Below are positions 41,462 through 50,627 of a stretch of 54,644 bases of DNA, in pieces; the first letter of the stretch is position 1, and each line of letters begins with the position of its first letter. The stretch lies in contig CADECY010000055.1 of NCBI GenBank assembly GCA_902825945.1, positions 2,069 through 56,712 on the forward strand, in the 5' to 3' direction. The notes beneath the pieces were generated by a model. It worked only from the letters and a program-made list of their open reading frames with translations. It did not search any database and had not been told where the DNA came from. Source of the DNA: an uncultured Acidobacteriota bacterium (GTDB taxonomy: Bacteria > Acidobacteriota > Terriglobia > Bryobacterales > Bryobacteraceae). The position numbers and the translations under genes were made by a program.

Positions 41462-42856
41462 ATGCCCGAGAAGACCGAGACGCCCCAGAAGACTGAGATG
41501 TCGCGCCGCACGGCCACGAAAGTGACCGGAGCCGCCGCGATCGCCGCGGCCCCGTTCATCCAGAAGATGCGCGGCGCCAACGATCAAGTTCAGTACGCCG
41601 TGATCGGCACCGGAAGCCGCGGATCTTATCACATCACGCACCTGAACGGCATCGATAGCGGACGCTGCGTGGCCGTATGCGATGTCGACGCCACCGCGCT
41701 TGCCAAGGCGCAGAAAGAAGCGCGCGACAAGCCGCAGGGCTTCAAGGATTATCGCGAAGTACTGGCGAAGAAAGAGATCGAGGCGGTCATCATCGCGACG
41801 CCGCTCTACATGCACTTCCCGGTGACGAAGGATGCGCTCGAGGCAGGCAAGCACGTGTTCTGTGAAAAGAGCCTTGTCTTCAAGCCGGAAGAAATCCACA
41901 CACTGCGCAAGATGTCGAACGACCGTCCCAAGCAGGTCTTACAGGTGGGCCTGCAGCGCCGCTACAGCAAGTTCTATCAGACCGCGAAGCAGATGGTCGA
42001 CAAGGGCATGATCGGCAAGGTGACTCACGTCTACGGACAGTGGCACCGCAAGAGCCTGCCGAAGACCTGGGTGCCGCCGGCATGGCGCGCCTTCCGCAAG
42101 TACTCCGGCGGACTCACTGCCGAACTCGCTTCCCACCAGATCGATGTCGCCGATTGGATGATCGGTGCGCATCCGGAATCGGTGATGGGCATGGGCGGAC
42201 TCGACGTTTACAAGGACGGCCGCGACGTCTACGACAATATCCAGCTCATCTTCCGCTACCCGCAGGGGCAGAAGCTGATGTACAGCTCCATCTGCACCAA
42301 CAATCACCTCGCCATGTTCGGATCCTCGCGGACGGAGTTCGGCGAAATGATCATGGGCACCGATGGCACGATCCACATCACCGTCGGCACCGACCTTGAA
42401 CCGGCCACCGCGCTCTGGTTCTATGAGCCGGGCTCGAAGAAGGCGGAGCCAGCCAAGGGCGGAGAGAAGGCGGCGATCGCCAATGCATCGCTCGCTTCCA
42501 CCGGAAAAGGTGGAAAGGGCCTGCCCGTCTTGTTCGACGAAGACAAGCCGAGCGACCAGGATTCGTTCCTGCAGAAGGAACTCAAGTTCGCCAAGCAGTG
42601 GCTCTACAAGAAGGGCGTCATGGTGCCGGAAGAGACCAAGAATCCGGTGGACGTGCAACTAGAGAGCTTCTTCAGCGACTGCCGCACCGGCAAGCGTCCG
42701 CTCGCCGACCTCGAAGTTGGACTCGAGGATTCCGCCAACGTGATTCTCGCCAATCTCGCGATGGACGAAAAGCGCCTCGTGATGATGAGCGAGATGGAGA
42801 AGATGGGCGGAGGTCCGGCAAAGGACAAGCCTGTGGCTCCGGCGAAGAAGGCGTAG
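41462..42856 (+). CDS. Gfo/Idh/MocA-family oxidoreductase with Tat-type signal
   Basis: 464 residues. The N-terminus MSRRTATKVTGAAAIAAAP carries a twin-arginine, so it may be exported folded. Rossmann domain: VQYAVIGTGSRGSYHITHLN, CVAVCDVDATALAKAQKEA, then AVIIATPLYMHFPVTKDAL and the EKSLVF Lys. The substrate-binding part contains ASHQIDVADWMIG with the catalytic His. Dehydrogenase acting on sugars, or periplasmic glycosidase-like relatives; ribosome site GGTGGAGGA is upstream of the ATG. Co-transcribed with the SMP-30-like gene. Confidence 0.9.
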   Translation: MPEKTETPQKTEMSRRTATKVTGAAAIAAAPFIQKMRGANDQVQYAVIGTGSRGSYHITHLNGIDSGRCVAVCDVDATALAKAQKEARDKPQGFKDYREVLAKKEIEAVIIATPLYMHFPVTKDALEAGKHVFCEKSLVFKPEEIHTLRKMSNDRPKQVLQVGLQRRYSKFYQTAKQMVDKGMIGKVTHVYGQWHRKSLPKTWVPPAWRAFRKYSGGLTAELASHQIDVADWMIGAHPESVMGMGGLDVYKDGRDVYDNIQLIFRYPQGQKLMYSSICTNNHLAMFGSSRTEFGEMIMGTDGTIHITVGTDLEPATALWFYEPGSKKAEPAKGGEKAAIANASLASTGKGGKGLPVLFDEDKPSDQDSFLQKELKFAKQWLYKKGVMVPEETKNPVDVQLESFFSDCRTGKRPLADLEVGLEDSANVILANLAMDEKRLVMMSEMEKMGGGPAKDKPVAPAKKA

Positions 42857-42884
42857 TCCTATCTCGCGCGCCGCGCCTCGCGGA

Positions 42885-43205
42885 TCAGCCAAGCTTGCGC
42901 GGCAGTGTAGGCCGTGAGCGCGCTGGTCGCAACGATTTTATCCACGCAGGCATTGCACCGAAGCTCTCGAAATCCGCGAACTCGGGTGCCATTCGAAAGA
43001 CGAGCACCAATCTCGTGTAGTGCGCGGCCAGGAGCATCGTGCCCGCGCGCGTCCCGGCAAGCGCGGCCAAGGCTGTTGCGATGGCCACCATTGCCACCAG
43101 CGCCGGAAGATCTCCCGGCACGGCGAAAGGCGCCGAGACGATCGCGCTCAAGAAGTAGACTCCGTGGCCCATTCCCGTCGCGGCGAAGCTCGCGGCAGCC
43201 AGCAA
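42885..43205 (-). CDS. doubtful small membrane protein frame
   Basis: About 106 residues, hydrophobic in two or three segments (VYFLSAIVSAPFAVPG, ALVAMVAIATALAALAG). It opens with a TTG and no ribosome site; the C-terminal end (SLRPARSRPTLPRKLG) looks out of frame. It fills most of the 444-bp gap between the oxidoreductase and MFS genes, so may be a degraded membrane protein. The remainder of that gap holds nothing I recognise. Confidence 0.3.
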   Translation of the reverse strand: MLAAASFAATGMGHGVYFLSAIVSAPFAVPGDLPALVAMVAIATALAALAGTRAGTMLLAAHYTRLVLVFRMAPEFADFESFGAMPAWIKSLRPARSRPTLPRKLG

Positions 43206-43300
43206 TACCCCGCGATCAGACCCGCGATGCCGCGCGCCTCAGCACCTTTCTTCTCCCGCGATCGGAGCGGGCGCCAACGCGGCGGACTCCACCAATCGCG

Positions 43301-44551
43301 CTACCCCACTAATGCGCCTTCAGCCACCGGCTTGGGCCGAGTCCGCGACAAGTCGCGTTCGAGCCAGAGTCCGTATCCCGCCAATAGCAGGAACGCGGCC
43401 ACTACCATGATGACCGATACGCCGCTGAACACGCCGCCGAGACCGTAATCTGCTTTCAGGTATCCCGCGACCAGCGTACCGATTCCGCCCGCGAAACAGT
43501 TCGCCGTGTTCATCAGGGCCACAGCCGTGGCCCGAAGTCCGCCGGGCATCAGATCGCAAAGCGTGGCATTCTCGTTCGATTGTCCCAGTGCCCGCAGCAG
43601 CGCGAAGCTGAAGATCGATCCGCTGATCAGACCGAAACTCGGCGATCCGACGAACATCAGCAGGAACGGCGCGCAGGCGAGATAGAAGACCGACTGTGAG
43701 AGCATGCGCCGCTTCAGTCCGCCCTTGGCAATGCGATCGCTCAAGTACCCGCCGCCGAGCACACCCATCACGGCGGCCGATTGCAGCATGATGGTGCCCG
43801 AGAATCCCGCCCCCGCCAGCGACATGTTGAAGGCTTCCTTGTAGTAGAGCGGAAGCCAGTTGAAGAACATCCAAGTGCCCACCGACACGATCATCGCCTG
43901 AATCATTAGCACGATGTAGCTGGGCATGGCGAACAACGTCTTCAGAGCAGCCATCGTGGGAATCGGCGCTTCCTTCTTGCCCACCACCGCCGCATCGGTC
44001 AGGACTCGGCTGGCGATGACCGCGAGCACCAACCCCAGTCCTCCGAGAATCACGAGCGCGGGACGCCAGCCGAAGCGATCACCCATCCAGCCCGCCAGGA
44101 ATCCGCCGCCGATCAGCCCGAAGTTCAACCCGGCGACGTGGAGCCCGAGCGCGGTGGCGCGGCTCTCCGGCGCGTGGTGATCGGCGATCAGCGCGATCGC
44201 CGCGGGCAGGTACAGGCACTCGGCCAAGCCGAGCACAATCCGTGTGGCGAGAAGCTGTTCGGTCGTCTGCGTGAAACCACTGACGAGCATCACCAGGCTC
44301 CAGGCGCCCAGGCTGTAGGCCACCAAGCGTGATCGCGAGAAGCTATCGGCGATCCGGCCCGCGAACGGAGATCCCGCCGCATACGCCCAGAGAAAGAAGG
44401 TGCCGACGGCCGCCAGTGCCACGTCCGACATGCCGAGGTCGCGCTTCAACAACGGGAACACAGCCGAGATCGCCGTGCGGTCTCCATAGTTCAATGCCGC
44501 GGCCGCGAAGAGCACACTGATGATCGGCCACCGGATTCCGCGCGTATCCAT
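43301..44551 (-). CDS. MFS transporter, sugar/anion type
   Basis: 416 residues with 12 predicted helices: WPIISVLFAAAALNYGDRTA, the motif GRIADSFSRSR after helix 2, GLAECLYLPAAIALI and HHAPESRATALGLHVAGLN in the first half, KEAFNMSLAGAGF starting the second. It resembles ACS/hexuronate-type importers. TATCCT ends 7 nt before the ATG, giving a leaderless-type start. It lies next to a sulfatase/hydrolase operon and is probably the uptake partner. Confidence 0.9.
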   Translation of the reverse strand: MDTRGIRWPIISVLFAAAALNYGDRTAISAVFPLLKRDLGMSDVALAAVGTFFLWAYAAGSPFAGRIADSFSRSRLVAYSLGAWSLVMLVSGFTQTTEQLLATRIVLGLAECLYLPAAIALIADHHAPESRATALGLHVAGLNFGLIGGGFLAGWMGDRFGWRPALVILGGLGLVLAVIASRVLTDAAVVGKKEAPIPTMAALKTLFAMPSYIVLMIQAMIVSVGTWMFFNWLPLYYKEAFNMSLAGAGFSGTIMLQSAAVMGVLGGGYLSDRIAKGGLKRRMLSQSVFYLACAPFLLMFVGSPSFGLISGSIFSFALLRALGQSNENATLCDLMPGGLRATAVALMNTANCFAGGIGTLVAGYLKADYGLGGVFSGVSVIMVVAAFLLLAGYGLWLERDLSRTRPKPVAEGALVG

Positions 44552-44935
44552 AGGGCTTAGGATATCGCTATTGCGTCTGGAATGTCGTAACGCAGTTCCG
44601 CCTGGCGCGTTCGGCCATGTGCCCCAATTCGTGCCGGAGTTGAAGGTGCAACTCTTGCCGGCCGGACGCGCTCATACGATTCCGCCGTATTGCCCGGCAC
44701 CCGCGAGTGGAATCTGAACGTTTCGGATCGCCACTTTGGAGACGTCATGCTCGTAAGCGTATCGCCGGAGACCGGCGTCCAGCCGAGTTGCACGTTTCCC
44801 GATGGCATGATCGCGGCGCCGGAATCCTGATGGCGGGTTCGACCAGTGCCGGAGAGCTTGGGCCGGCGCCCTTGACGTTGAACGGAAGCGCCGGGATGGC
44901 GATGACCGGCCGCCCCCTGTATCTGTCAACCCGGA
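44552..44935. other. interval with no convincing gene between MFS and sulfatase
   Basis: 384 bp on the 5' side of the MFS gene, which also contains its candidate promoter. Short minus-strand frames give protein-like fragments (VAIRNVQIPLAGAGQYGGIV; MPSGNVQLGWTPVSGDTL) that do not form one product or match a family I know. It may be a gene remnant. Confidence 0.4.
44559..44564 (-). promoter_or_regulatory. candidate -10 (TATCCT) of the MFS gene, leaderless spacing
   Basis: TATCCT on the minus strand ends 7 nt before the ATG at 44551 with AAGCCCT between, which is not a ribosome site. Inferred. Confidence 0.38.
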
Positions 44936-46423
44936 CTACTGATGTTTCAGCCACTCCTCCCAGGAGTGAGCCCTTGGGCCGGTGTATTGAATCGTGTCGA
45001 AAAACACCGCCTGTCCGTTCATCCGCGGATCGCCCTCTCTCCGGAGCGTGTCTTCCATGCGCGTGCGCAAGGTGCGCATCGTTTGAGCGTGGGAGCGATC
45101 GAGCGCAAGATTCTTCAGGCATTCGGGATCCTCGCTCACGTGGTAGAGCTCCTCTGCCGGGCGCTTCCCGAACGACATCTTGTAATACCCATCGTAGCGC
45201 GACACTAAGAATGACTTAGTCGGGCTATCGTCCACGTTGCGGTACCCCGTCTCCGGATTCCCGGCGGGCCAACGGTCCGGCTCATAGTTCCGGATGTAGA
45301 GCCACTCCCGCGTGCGGATCGCCCGCACCGGATATCCGGCATCGTTCGGCCGTCCGAGGTCGTGCCGTTCCTTGCCCACGAGCATCGTGTCGCGCGAAGC
45401 ATCGACGATGCCGCTCTTGCCCGATCGCAAGACATCGACGAAGCTCTTGCCCGTCATGGTGGGCGCGGGCTTCAGTCCGGCGGCTTCGAGGAATGTCGGA
45501 GCGAAATCACGGACGTTGATGAAGTCGTCCACCGTGCGTCCACCCTTGATCTCGGCGCCCCAGCGGATGAGCAGCGGAATGTGGAAGCCCGGCTCGTAGA
45601 TCTGGCCCTTGACGCGCGGAAACGGCATGCCGTGGTCGGAGGTCACCACGAGCAGCGTATTGTCGAGTTCGGCGGACTTCTCGAGGGACGCGAGCACGCG
45701 GCCGAGATGCTGATCCACCCATTCGACTTCGAGTGCGTAATCGAGCATGTCGCTGCGCACCGTGCGGTTGTCGGGGAAGTACTTCGGAACCTTCACATCG
45801 GCCGGGCGCCGGCCCGCGCGCAACCCCGAGCCCTCTTCGTAGAACCGGTGCGGTTCCTGCGTGCCGAGCCAGAAGGCGAACGGCGAATCTTTTGGACGCT
45901 TTCCCAGGAAGTCGTCGAAATTACCCGCATAGTCGAGCGGTGCAATGCCCGCGTAGGGTGGCTTCAGCGTGCGCGTCCGAAAGTCCGGACCGGCGGGATT
46001 CCGCTTCCAGCCTGTGGACTGGAAATCTCCTGGCCCCCAACCCTTGCCCGTCAGGCCCACGAAGTAGCCCGACTTTTCGAGCTCATCCGGATACACCGCG
46101 AACTCGTTCGGGAAGATGCTCATGTGGTTGACGGCTTCCTTCAACTGCCAGGAATTCCGCCCGGTGAGAATGCTCGCCCGCGATGGTGAGCACTTCGGGT
46201 TCGACGTGAAGCAGTTGGTGAAGCGCACGCCTTCGCGCGCCATGCGGTCGAAGTTCGGAGTGTTCAGCCACGTATCGCCATAGGCGCCCGAGTGGCCGCC
46301 CCAATCGTCGGCGATGAAGAACAGGATGTTCGGACGTTTGCGCGATTGGGCGCTGGCGAGGCCCGCGAGGGCCGAAGCAACGGAGCTGCGAATCAGATCG
46401 CGGCGCGAGATCATGCGGATCAT
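44936..46423 (-). CDS. formylglycine-dependent sulfatase, Tat-exported
   Basis: 495 residues. Twin-arginine start MISRRDLIRSSVASALAG. Metal and active sites: NILFFIADDWGGHSGAYGDT, the activation motif CSPSRASILTGRN (Cys becomes formylglycine), and TLLVVTSDHGMPFPR. Related to heparan N-sulfatase-like family members of the sulfatase superfamily. The ATG overlaps the stop of the hydrolase gene upstream (ATGA at 46420). Substrate likely a sulfated carbohydrate. Confidence 0.92.
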   Translation of the reverse strand: MIRMISRRDLIRSSVASALAGLASAQSRKRPNILFFIADDWGGHSGAYGDTWLNTPNFDRMAREGVRFTNCFTSNPKCSPSRASILTGRNSWQLKEAVNHMSIFPNEFAVYPDELEKSGYFVGLTGKGWGPGDFQSTGWKRNPAGPDFRTRTLKPPYAGIAPLDYAGNFDDFLGKRPKDSPFAFWLGTQEPHRFYEEGSGLRAGRRPADVKVPKYFPDNRTVRSDMLDYALEVEWVDQHLGRVLASLEKSAELDNTLLVVTSDHGMPFPRVKGQIYEPGFHIPLLIRWGAEIKGGRTVDDFINVRDFAPTFLEAAGLKPAPTMTGKSFVDVLRSGKSGIVDASRDTMLVGKERHDLGRPNDAGYPVRAIRTREWLYIRNYEPDRWPAGNPETGYRNVDDSPTKSFLVSRYDGYYKMSFGKRPAEELYHVSEDPECLKNLALDRSHAQTMRTLRTRMEDTLRREGDPRMNGQAVFFDTIQYTGPRAHSWEEWLKHQ

Positions 46424-47892
46424 TGTCGCAGACGCGCATCGGAACGGGCTACCCGGCCTGCTTCCACACCCACCGGCACCGCGCGATACATCAGTTCGCC
46501 GCCACGCAGGAAACGAACCTGATACCGGTCCGGCGGAAGATCCACGAAACCGAAAAAGCCCGTGCCACTGGTGGCGGTCGCGCGCGCGAACTCACGCCCG
46601 GTGTCAGACGAGATCTCGACCTCCACTCCGTCCGAAAGCCATGCCGGACCTTCGTCCACCGTGACGCGGCCGGCCAGATGTCCGGTCTCCGGGTTCGTTT
46701 TCCACGGAAGCTCCGGAACAGCAGCGGGACCTCTGAATAGCTCTCCGGCGGCCTGGTAGAAGTCGCGATTCGGGATGAGCGGATTGCCGGCTGCGTCGAG
46801 CGTGTTGGTCGAAGCATAGCTGTACAGGCAGACTCCGAGCGGCGTGTTGCCCGTGGCGTTCGGCGCCAGCGCCCGCCGGATCTGCGCCATCGAGTCTGGG
46901 ATGGGATTGAGGTACGGCGCGAGGCCCGGCAGATAGCGCCGGTTGAACTGGCGATCTTTGGCGAAGTTCAGCCAGCGGTCGAGAAACGCCGCATTGGACG
47001 CATCGCGGAAGTAGTGCATCGGCATCGCCAGATCGAGAATGCCTTCCTCTATCCAGGAACGCCAGTCCTGAGACACCGTGCGATAAGCGTCCGTGGAACG
47101 CCATCCCGCATCGTTGAGCGGGCCGTTGCCCCAACTGATCAGCGCCGCGCTCACCTTGACCGAGGGCTTCGTTTCGATCGTGCGCAAATAGATCTCGCGA
47201 ACCAGTTGCGTCACCTGCCGGCGCCGGAACTCGAGCCAGGCCGGATCGTTCGGCGCGGGCGGCTCGGAACGATTCTCGAGCCGGACGAAGCGCTCCACCG
47301 ATTTCGGGTTCCAGGCGAAGTCGCCCGGATCCTCCGAGTAGCGAATGTAGTCGAGGTGGATTCCGTCTAGATCGTACTTGGCTACCGGGCCGGTGATCAC
47401 GTCAGCGAGGTACTGTTGCGCGCCGGGATGCCCGGGATCGAACGAGCTGCCGATGACGCCCGCGCGGCTCACGGCCATCCACATGTCCTCGCCTGCGGCC
47501 CGAGGACCATGCTTGTGCCAAATGGGCTCCGGATTCAGTGGCGGTGCGATCGTGTCCGGCCACAGCGGATAGACGACGAACCAGGCGTGGACTTCGATTC
47601 CGCGCCCGTGAGCCCTCTCGATCAGGTAGCGCAACCCATCGAACCGCGGCGAGTAGGCGGTGTCCTGCGCGGGAACCTCGAGCGTGTCGAGGTAATAGGA
47701 ATCGCCCCGGCGCCGCACTTGAACGAAGATCGCGTTGGCATGCGCGGTGGCCGCGTCCGCGAGCATCTGTTCCACCTGAGCTTCGTTCTTGAAGCCGTCA
47801 TGAAAAGCATCGGCCCAAAAGGCGCGATAGTGTTGCGCGGCGGCGGGAACCGTGGCTGCGAGCACCGCGGCGGCCAGCCAGCGCGCAGCCAC
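46420..47892 (-). CDS. GHL10-type (DUF187) glycoside hydrolase-like protein
   Basis: 490 residues from GTG 47892. Signal peptide (WLAAAVLAATVPAAAQ) then a TIM-barrel family start: HYRAFWADAFHDGFKNEAQV, ANAIFVQVRRRGDSYYLDTL, YDLDGIHLDYIRYSE with the acidic residue of the GHL10 motif, and a C-terminal beta domain (YQVRFLRGGELMYRAVPVGV). Acts outside the cytoplasm on polysaccharide. The start overlaps the ribA stop by one base, so it may be read with ribA, although the roles are unrelated. Confidence 0.85.
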   Translation of the reverse strand: MAARWLAAAVLAATVPAAAQHYRAFWADAFHDGFKNEAQVEQMLADAATAHANAIFVQVRRRGDSYYLDTLEVPAQDTAYSPRFDGLRYLIERAHGRGIEVHAWFVVYPLWPDTIAPPLNPEPIWHKHGPRAAGEDMWMAVSRAGVIGSSFDPGHPGAQQYLADVITGPVAKYDLDGIHLDYIRYSEDPGDFAWNPKSVERFVRLENRSEPPAPNDPAWLEFRRRQVTQLVREIYLRTIETKPSVKVSAALISWGNGPLNDAGWRSTDAYRTVSQDWRSWIEEGILDLAMPMHYFRDASNAAFLDRWLNFAKDRQFNRRYLPGLAPYLNPIPDSMAQIRRALAPNATGNTPLGVCLYSYASTNTLDAAGNPLIPNRDFYQAAGELFRGPAAVPELPWKTNPETGHLAGRVTVDEGPAWLSDGVEVEISSDTGREFARATATSGTGFFGFVDLPPDRYQVRFLRGGELMYRAVPVGVEAGRVARSDARLRQ

Positions 47893-48488
47893 TAGAACCC
47901 TTCGAGGAGGTGACCGAGCTTTTCGCGCTTCGTCGTGAGGTACTTCGAGGCCCGCTCGGCCGACGGGGGCTGGCAGGGAACACGCTCCGTCACCCGGACT
48001 CCCGCTCGCTCGAGAGCCTGGATCTTGTCCGGATTATTCGACATCAGCCGCACGGCCGCCACGCCGAAGTAGCGGATCACGCCCGCCGGAACCTCGTAGT
48101 CTCGCAGGTCGGCGTCGAAGCCCAGAGCTTCGTTCGCCTCCACCGTATCCGCGCCTTGATCCTGGAGCTCATAGGCCCGGAGCTTGTTGATGATTCCGAT
48201 CCCGCGGCCTTCCTTGTTCTCGTAGATCACGATTCCGCGGCCCTCTTCGGCCACCATGGCCAACGCGAGTTCGAGCTGCGCGCGGCAGTCGCAGCGCAGG
48301 CTGTGGAACACGTCGCCCGTCAGGCACTGCGAGTGGATCCGCACGAGCGGCGGGGCTCCTCCCAGGTCTCCCATGACGATGGCCACAGCCTCTTCGGATC
48401 CGGACTGGAAGCCGAAAATCCTGAAGTGACCGTATTCGGTGGGGAAGTCTGCTTCGGCAAGCTTTTCAATGGAGACGGATTCGGGCAA
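47892..48488 (-). CDS. ribA: GTP cyclohydrolase II
   Basis: 198 residues. Zinc cysteines are visible in HSQCLTGDVFHSLRCDCRAQ; the GTP site is YENKEGRGIGIINKLRAYEL, and RLMSNNPDKIQALERAGVRV closes the fold. It lacks a RibB domain. It opens the GTP ring in the first riboflavin step. No ATG fits: TTG 48488 gives the usual N-terminus (LPESVSIEKLAEADFPTEYG) and sits 7 nt after a perfect TATAAT. Confidence 0.93.
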   Translation of the reverse strand: MPESVSIEKLAEADFPTEYGHFRIFGFQSGSEEAVAIVMGDLGGAPPLVRIHSQCLTGDVFHSLRCDCRAQLELALAMVAEEGRGIVIYENKEGRGIGIINKLRAYELQDQGADTVEANEALGFDADLRDYEVPAGVIRYFGVAAVRLMSNNPDKIQALERAGVRVTERVPCQPPSAERASKYLTTKREKLGHLLEGF

Positions 48489-48495
48489 GTACTTT

Positions 48496-48503
48496 ATTAT
48501 AAT
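48496..48503. promoter_or_regulatory. palindromic ATTATAAT: shared -10 of divergent ribA and lytS-like genes
   Basis: The palindrome ATTATAAT contains TATAAT on both strands (minus 48501-48496, plus 48498-48503). The minus element is 7 nt from the ribA TTG. The plus element overlaps the ATG at 48502 and would start a transcript near 48510, so the kinase may begin at a later GTG (48526), or use another promoter. No convincing -35 on either side. Confidence 0.5.
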
Positions 48504-49836
48504 GGGCGGAGGTCGACTGCCACGAGTGGAAGAGCGCCTCGTACTATTGCTCCTCAAGGTCGCTGCTTCCGCGGCGCTGGCGAGCATCCTCATCCGGCTG
48601 GGCGCGTTCAAGCGCCTGTTGCTTGTCGAGGAAAGGACTCTGGCCGAGCAGGCGCGGCTCGGATTGACGATCGCGGCGGGCTATGGCGCCGGTGTCGCCA
48701 CGCGCCTGATCACGGGGACCTATACGGCCGCCGACGTTGGACTCGAAGGCTGCCTCACCGCGGGCCTGGTGGGCGGCTACGTTCCGGGACTGCTCGCCGG
48801 CGTTCTGATTTCGATCCCGGCGATGATGCACTTCGAATACCTCGCGATGCCGATGTTCGCGCTCGCGGGACTGCTCGGTGGTTTGATTCGCGACGCGGCT
48901 CCCGATCCGGAAGAGATCTGGTCTGCCTCCCCGTTCTTCGATACCGCCATCTATCGCGCGGTTCGCAACTGGCCCGACACGCGCGGCCTCCTTTTCCAGG
49001 CGTTTCTGCCGGCGGTCGTGGTGTTCGTCGAGTTCCTGCGCATTTGGATCGCGGGAGAGTGGAACAACCGCTACCTCTACACGATCTATCCGGAGGCGGG
49101 TGGGATGACGGGATGGCGCATCGCCGCCTGTTGGTTTGCCACGCTGCTCGCGGTAATGATTCCCGTCAAGATCTGGAACAGCGCGCGCACTGAGAAGAAG
49201 CTCGAGGAGCAGCAGCGCCTTCTGCAGGAGGCGCGATTGCGCGCTCTCACGAGCCAGATCAATCCTCATTTCCTGTTCAATACCTTGAACTCGGTGGCCT
49301 CGCTCGTTCGCACCGATCCCGACAAGGCCCGCGTGGTCGTTCACAAGCTCTCCAATATCCTCCGGCGGCTACTGCGCAAGACCAGCAACTATGCCTCGTT
49401 GCGGGATGAGCTTGCGTTCATCGAGGATTATCTGTCGATCGAGATGGTGCGCTTCGGCGACAAGCTGCGGTTCGTCAAGGAAGTCGACCCGGGTACACTC
49501 GACATGATGATTCCATCGATGGTTCTGCAGCCGATCGTGGAGAACAGTCTCAAGCACGGACTGGCGAACAAGGTCGAGGGCGGAACGATCCGTCTGGCGG
49601 TCCGGCGGTCCGGCGGCGGAGTACTGGTAGTGATCGAAGACGATGGGGTCGGCATACCCGAGGCAAACCTTGCTAAGCTGTTCGAACAGGGAATTGGCAT
49701 CAGCAACGTCAACGAGAGGCTAAAGGTTCTGTTCGGAACGGGATACAAGATGTGGATCGACAGCAAGCCGGGCGAGGGTACCAAGACCGGCATTGAGATC
49801 CCGTCGATGGCGCCCGGCCTCGCTCAGGCATCATAA
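48502..49836 (+). CDS. LytS/YpdA-like sensor histidine kinase, orphan
   Basis: About 444 residues. An N-terminal 5TM-type membrane module (VLLLLKVAASAALASILIRL, LTIAAGYGAGVATRL, GLVGGYVPGLLAGVLISI), then the His-kinase phosphorylation box LTSQINPHFLFNTLNSVASL and the HATPase N-box PIVENSLKHGLANKVEGG, with G1 box EDDGVGIPEANL. This is the LytS/YehU type. No response regulator lies nearby, so the partner is elsewhere. Start choice between ATG 48502 and GTG 48526 is uncertain because of the promoter. Confidence 0.88.
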   Translation: MGGGRLPRVEERLVLLLLKVAASAALASILIRLGAFKRLLLVEERTLAEQARLGLTIAAGYGAGVATRLITGTYTAADVGLEGCLTAGLVGGYVPGLLAGVLISIPAMMHFEYLAMPMFALAGLLGGLIRDAAPDPEEIWSASPFFDTAIYRAVRNWPDTRGLLFQAFLPAVVVFVEFLRIWIAGEWNNRYLYTIYPEAGGMTGWRIAACWFATLLAVMIPVKIWNSARTEKKLEEQQRLLQEARLRALTSQINPHFLFNTLNSVASLVRTDPDKARVVVHKLSNILRRLLRKTSNYASLRDELAFIEDYLSIEMVRFGDKLRFVKEVDPGTLDMMIPSMVLQPIVENSLKHGLANKVEGGTIRLAVRRSGGGVLVVIEDDGVGIPEANLAKLFEQGIGISNVNERLKVLFGTGYKMWIDSKPGEGTKTGIEIPSMAPGLAQAS

Positions 49837-49866
49837 TCACTTGGAAGGACCACGAAAAACAACCGC

Positions 49867-50559
49867 ATGCCTTTACTGAACGCCGACTACGAAGTGGTAG
49901 CCTTCAAGCGGGACCGGCTGCCGGAGACGATCGCGGCCAAGACGAAACACGTCTATGACGTGGTGTCGGGCGTGTATCCTCTCTCGACGTATTTTTTCCA
50001 TTCGCGGGCACACCGGGCCGCGCTCCAGATGTCGGGCATACGCGATGGGATGCGGGTTCTCGAGATCGCGACCGGCTCTGGCGAGATGTTCAGGCGCCTG
50101 GTTCAGGCCAATCCCCGGGGAGAGACGGTCGGCTTCGATCTGTCTCCCAAGATGGCCGCCAAGACGCAGCGTCAGGTGCGAAGGGATTTTCCCGGCGCCC
50201 GGACGCAGTGCCATGCCGTCGATGCGCGCTACCTTCCGTTCCGCGACTCCTCCTTCGACGCGGTCATGTGCTGCTACCTTCTCGAGTTGCTGTCGCAGGA
50301 AGACATCACACTCGCCCTCGAGGAGATTCACCGGGTGTTGCGCTCGCGCGGTACTTTTACGCTGGTCTGTATCGGCCAAAACGTGGGCGTGTTCAATCGC
50401 GCGTACAAGGTGGCGGGATCTCTGGCCCCGGCGTTTTGGGGCAGACAGGTGGAAGAACGTGTACCCGAATGGATGCGAAAGTGCGCGTTCCGGCTGACCG
50501 GAGAGCGCGTGATTCGGCAGGGGTTCTATCCGTCGCGCGTGCTGACGGCCTCGAAGTAG
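49867..50559 (+). CDS. class I SAM-dependent methyltransferase (UbiE/Methyltransf_11-like)
   Basis: 230 residues. SAM motif I VLEIATGSGEMFRRLVQANP near 65, motif II VDARYLPFRDSSFDAVMCCY, motif III ALEEIHRVLRSRGTFTLVCI. Substrate unknown; UbiE-type quinone methylation is one option. It follows the kinase gene by 30 bp. Confidence 0.88.
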   Translation: MPLLNADYEVVAFKRDRLPETIAAKTKHVYDVVSGVYPLSTYFFHSRAHRAALQMSGIRDGMRVLEIATGSGEMFRRLVQANPRGETVGFDLSPKMAAKTQRQVRRDFPGARTQCHAVDARYLPFRDSSFDAVMCCYLLELLSQEDITLALEEIHRVLRSRGTFTLVCIGQNVGVFNRAYKVAGSLAPAFWGRQVEERVPEWMRKCAFRLTGERVIRQGFYPSRVLTASK

Positions 50560-50627
50560 TCCCGGTAGTAAAGTAGCGTAGGCATTCTTGCCCTTCGCGG
50601 GCCCCCTCCCGATTGCCGATCAGTACG

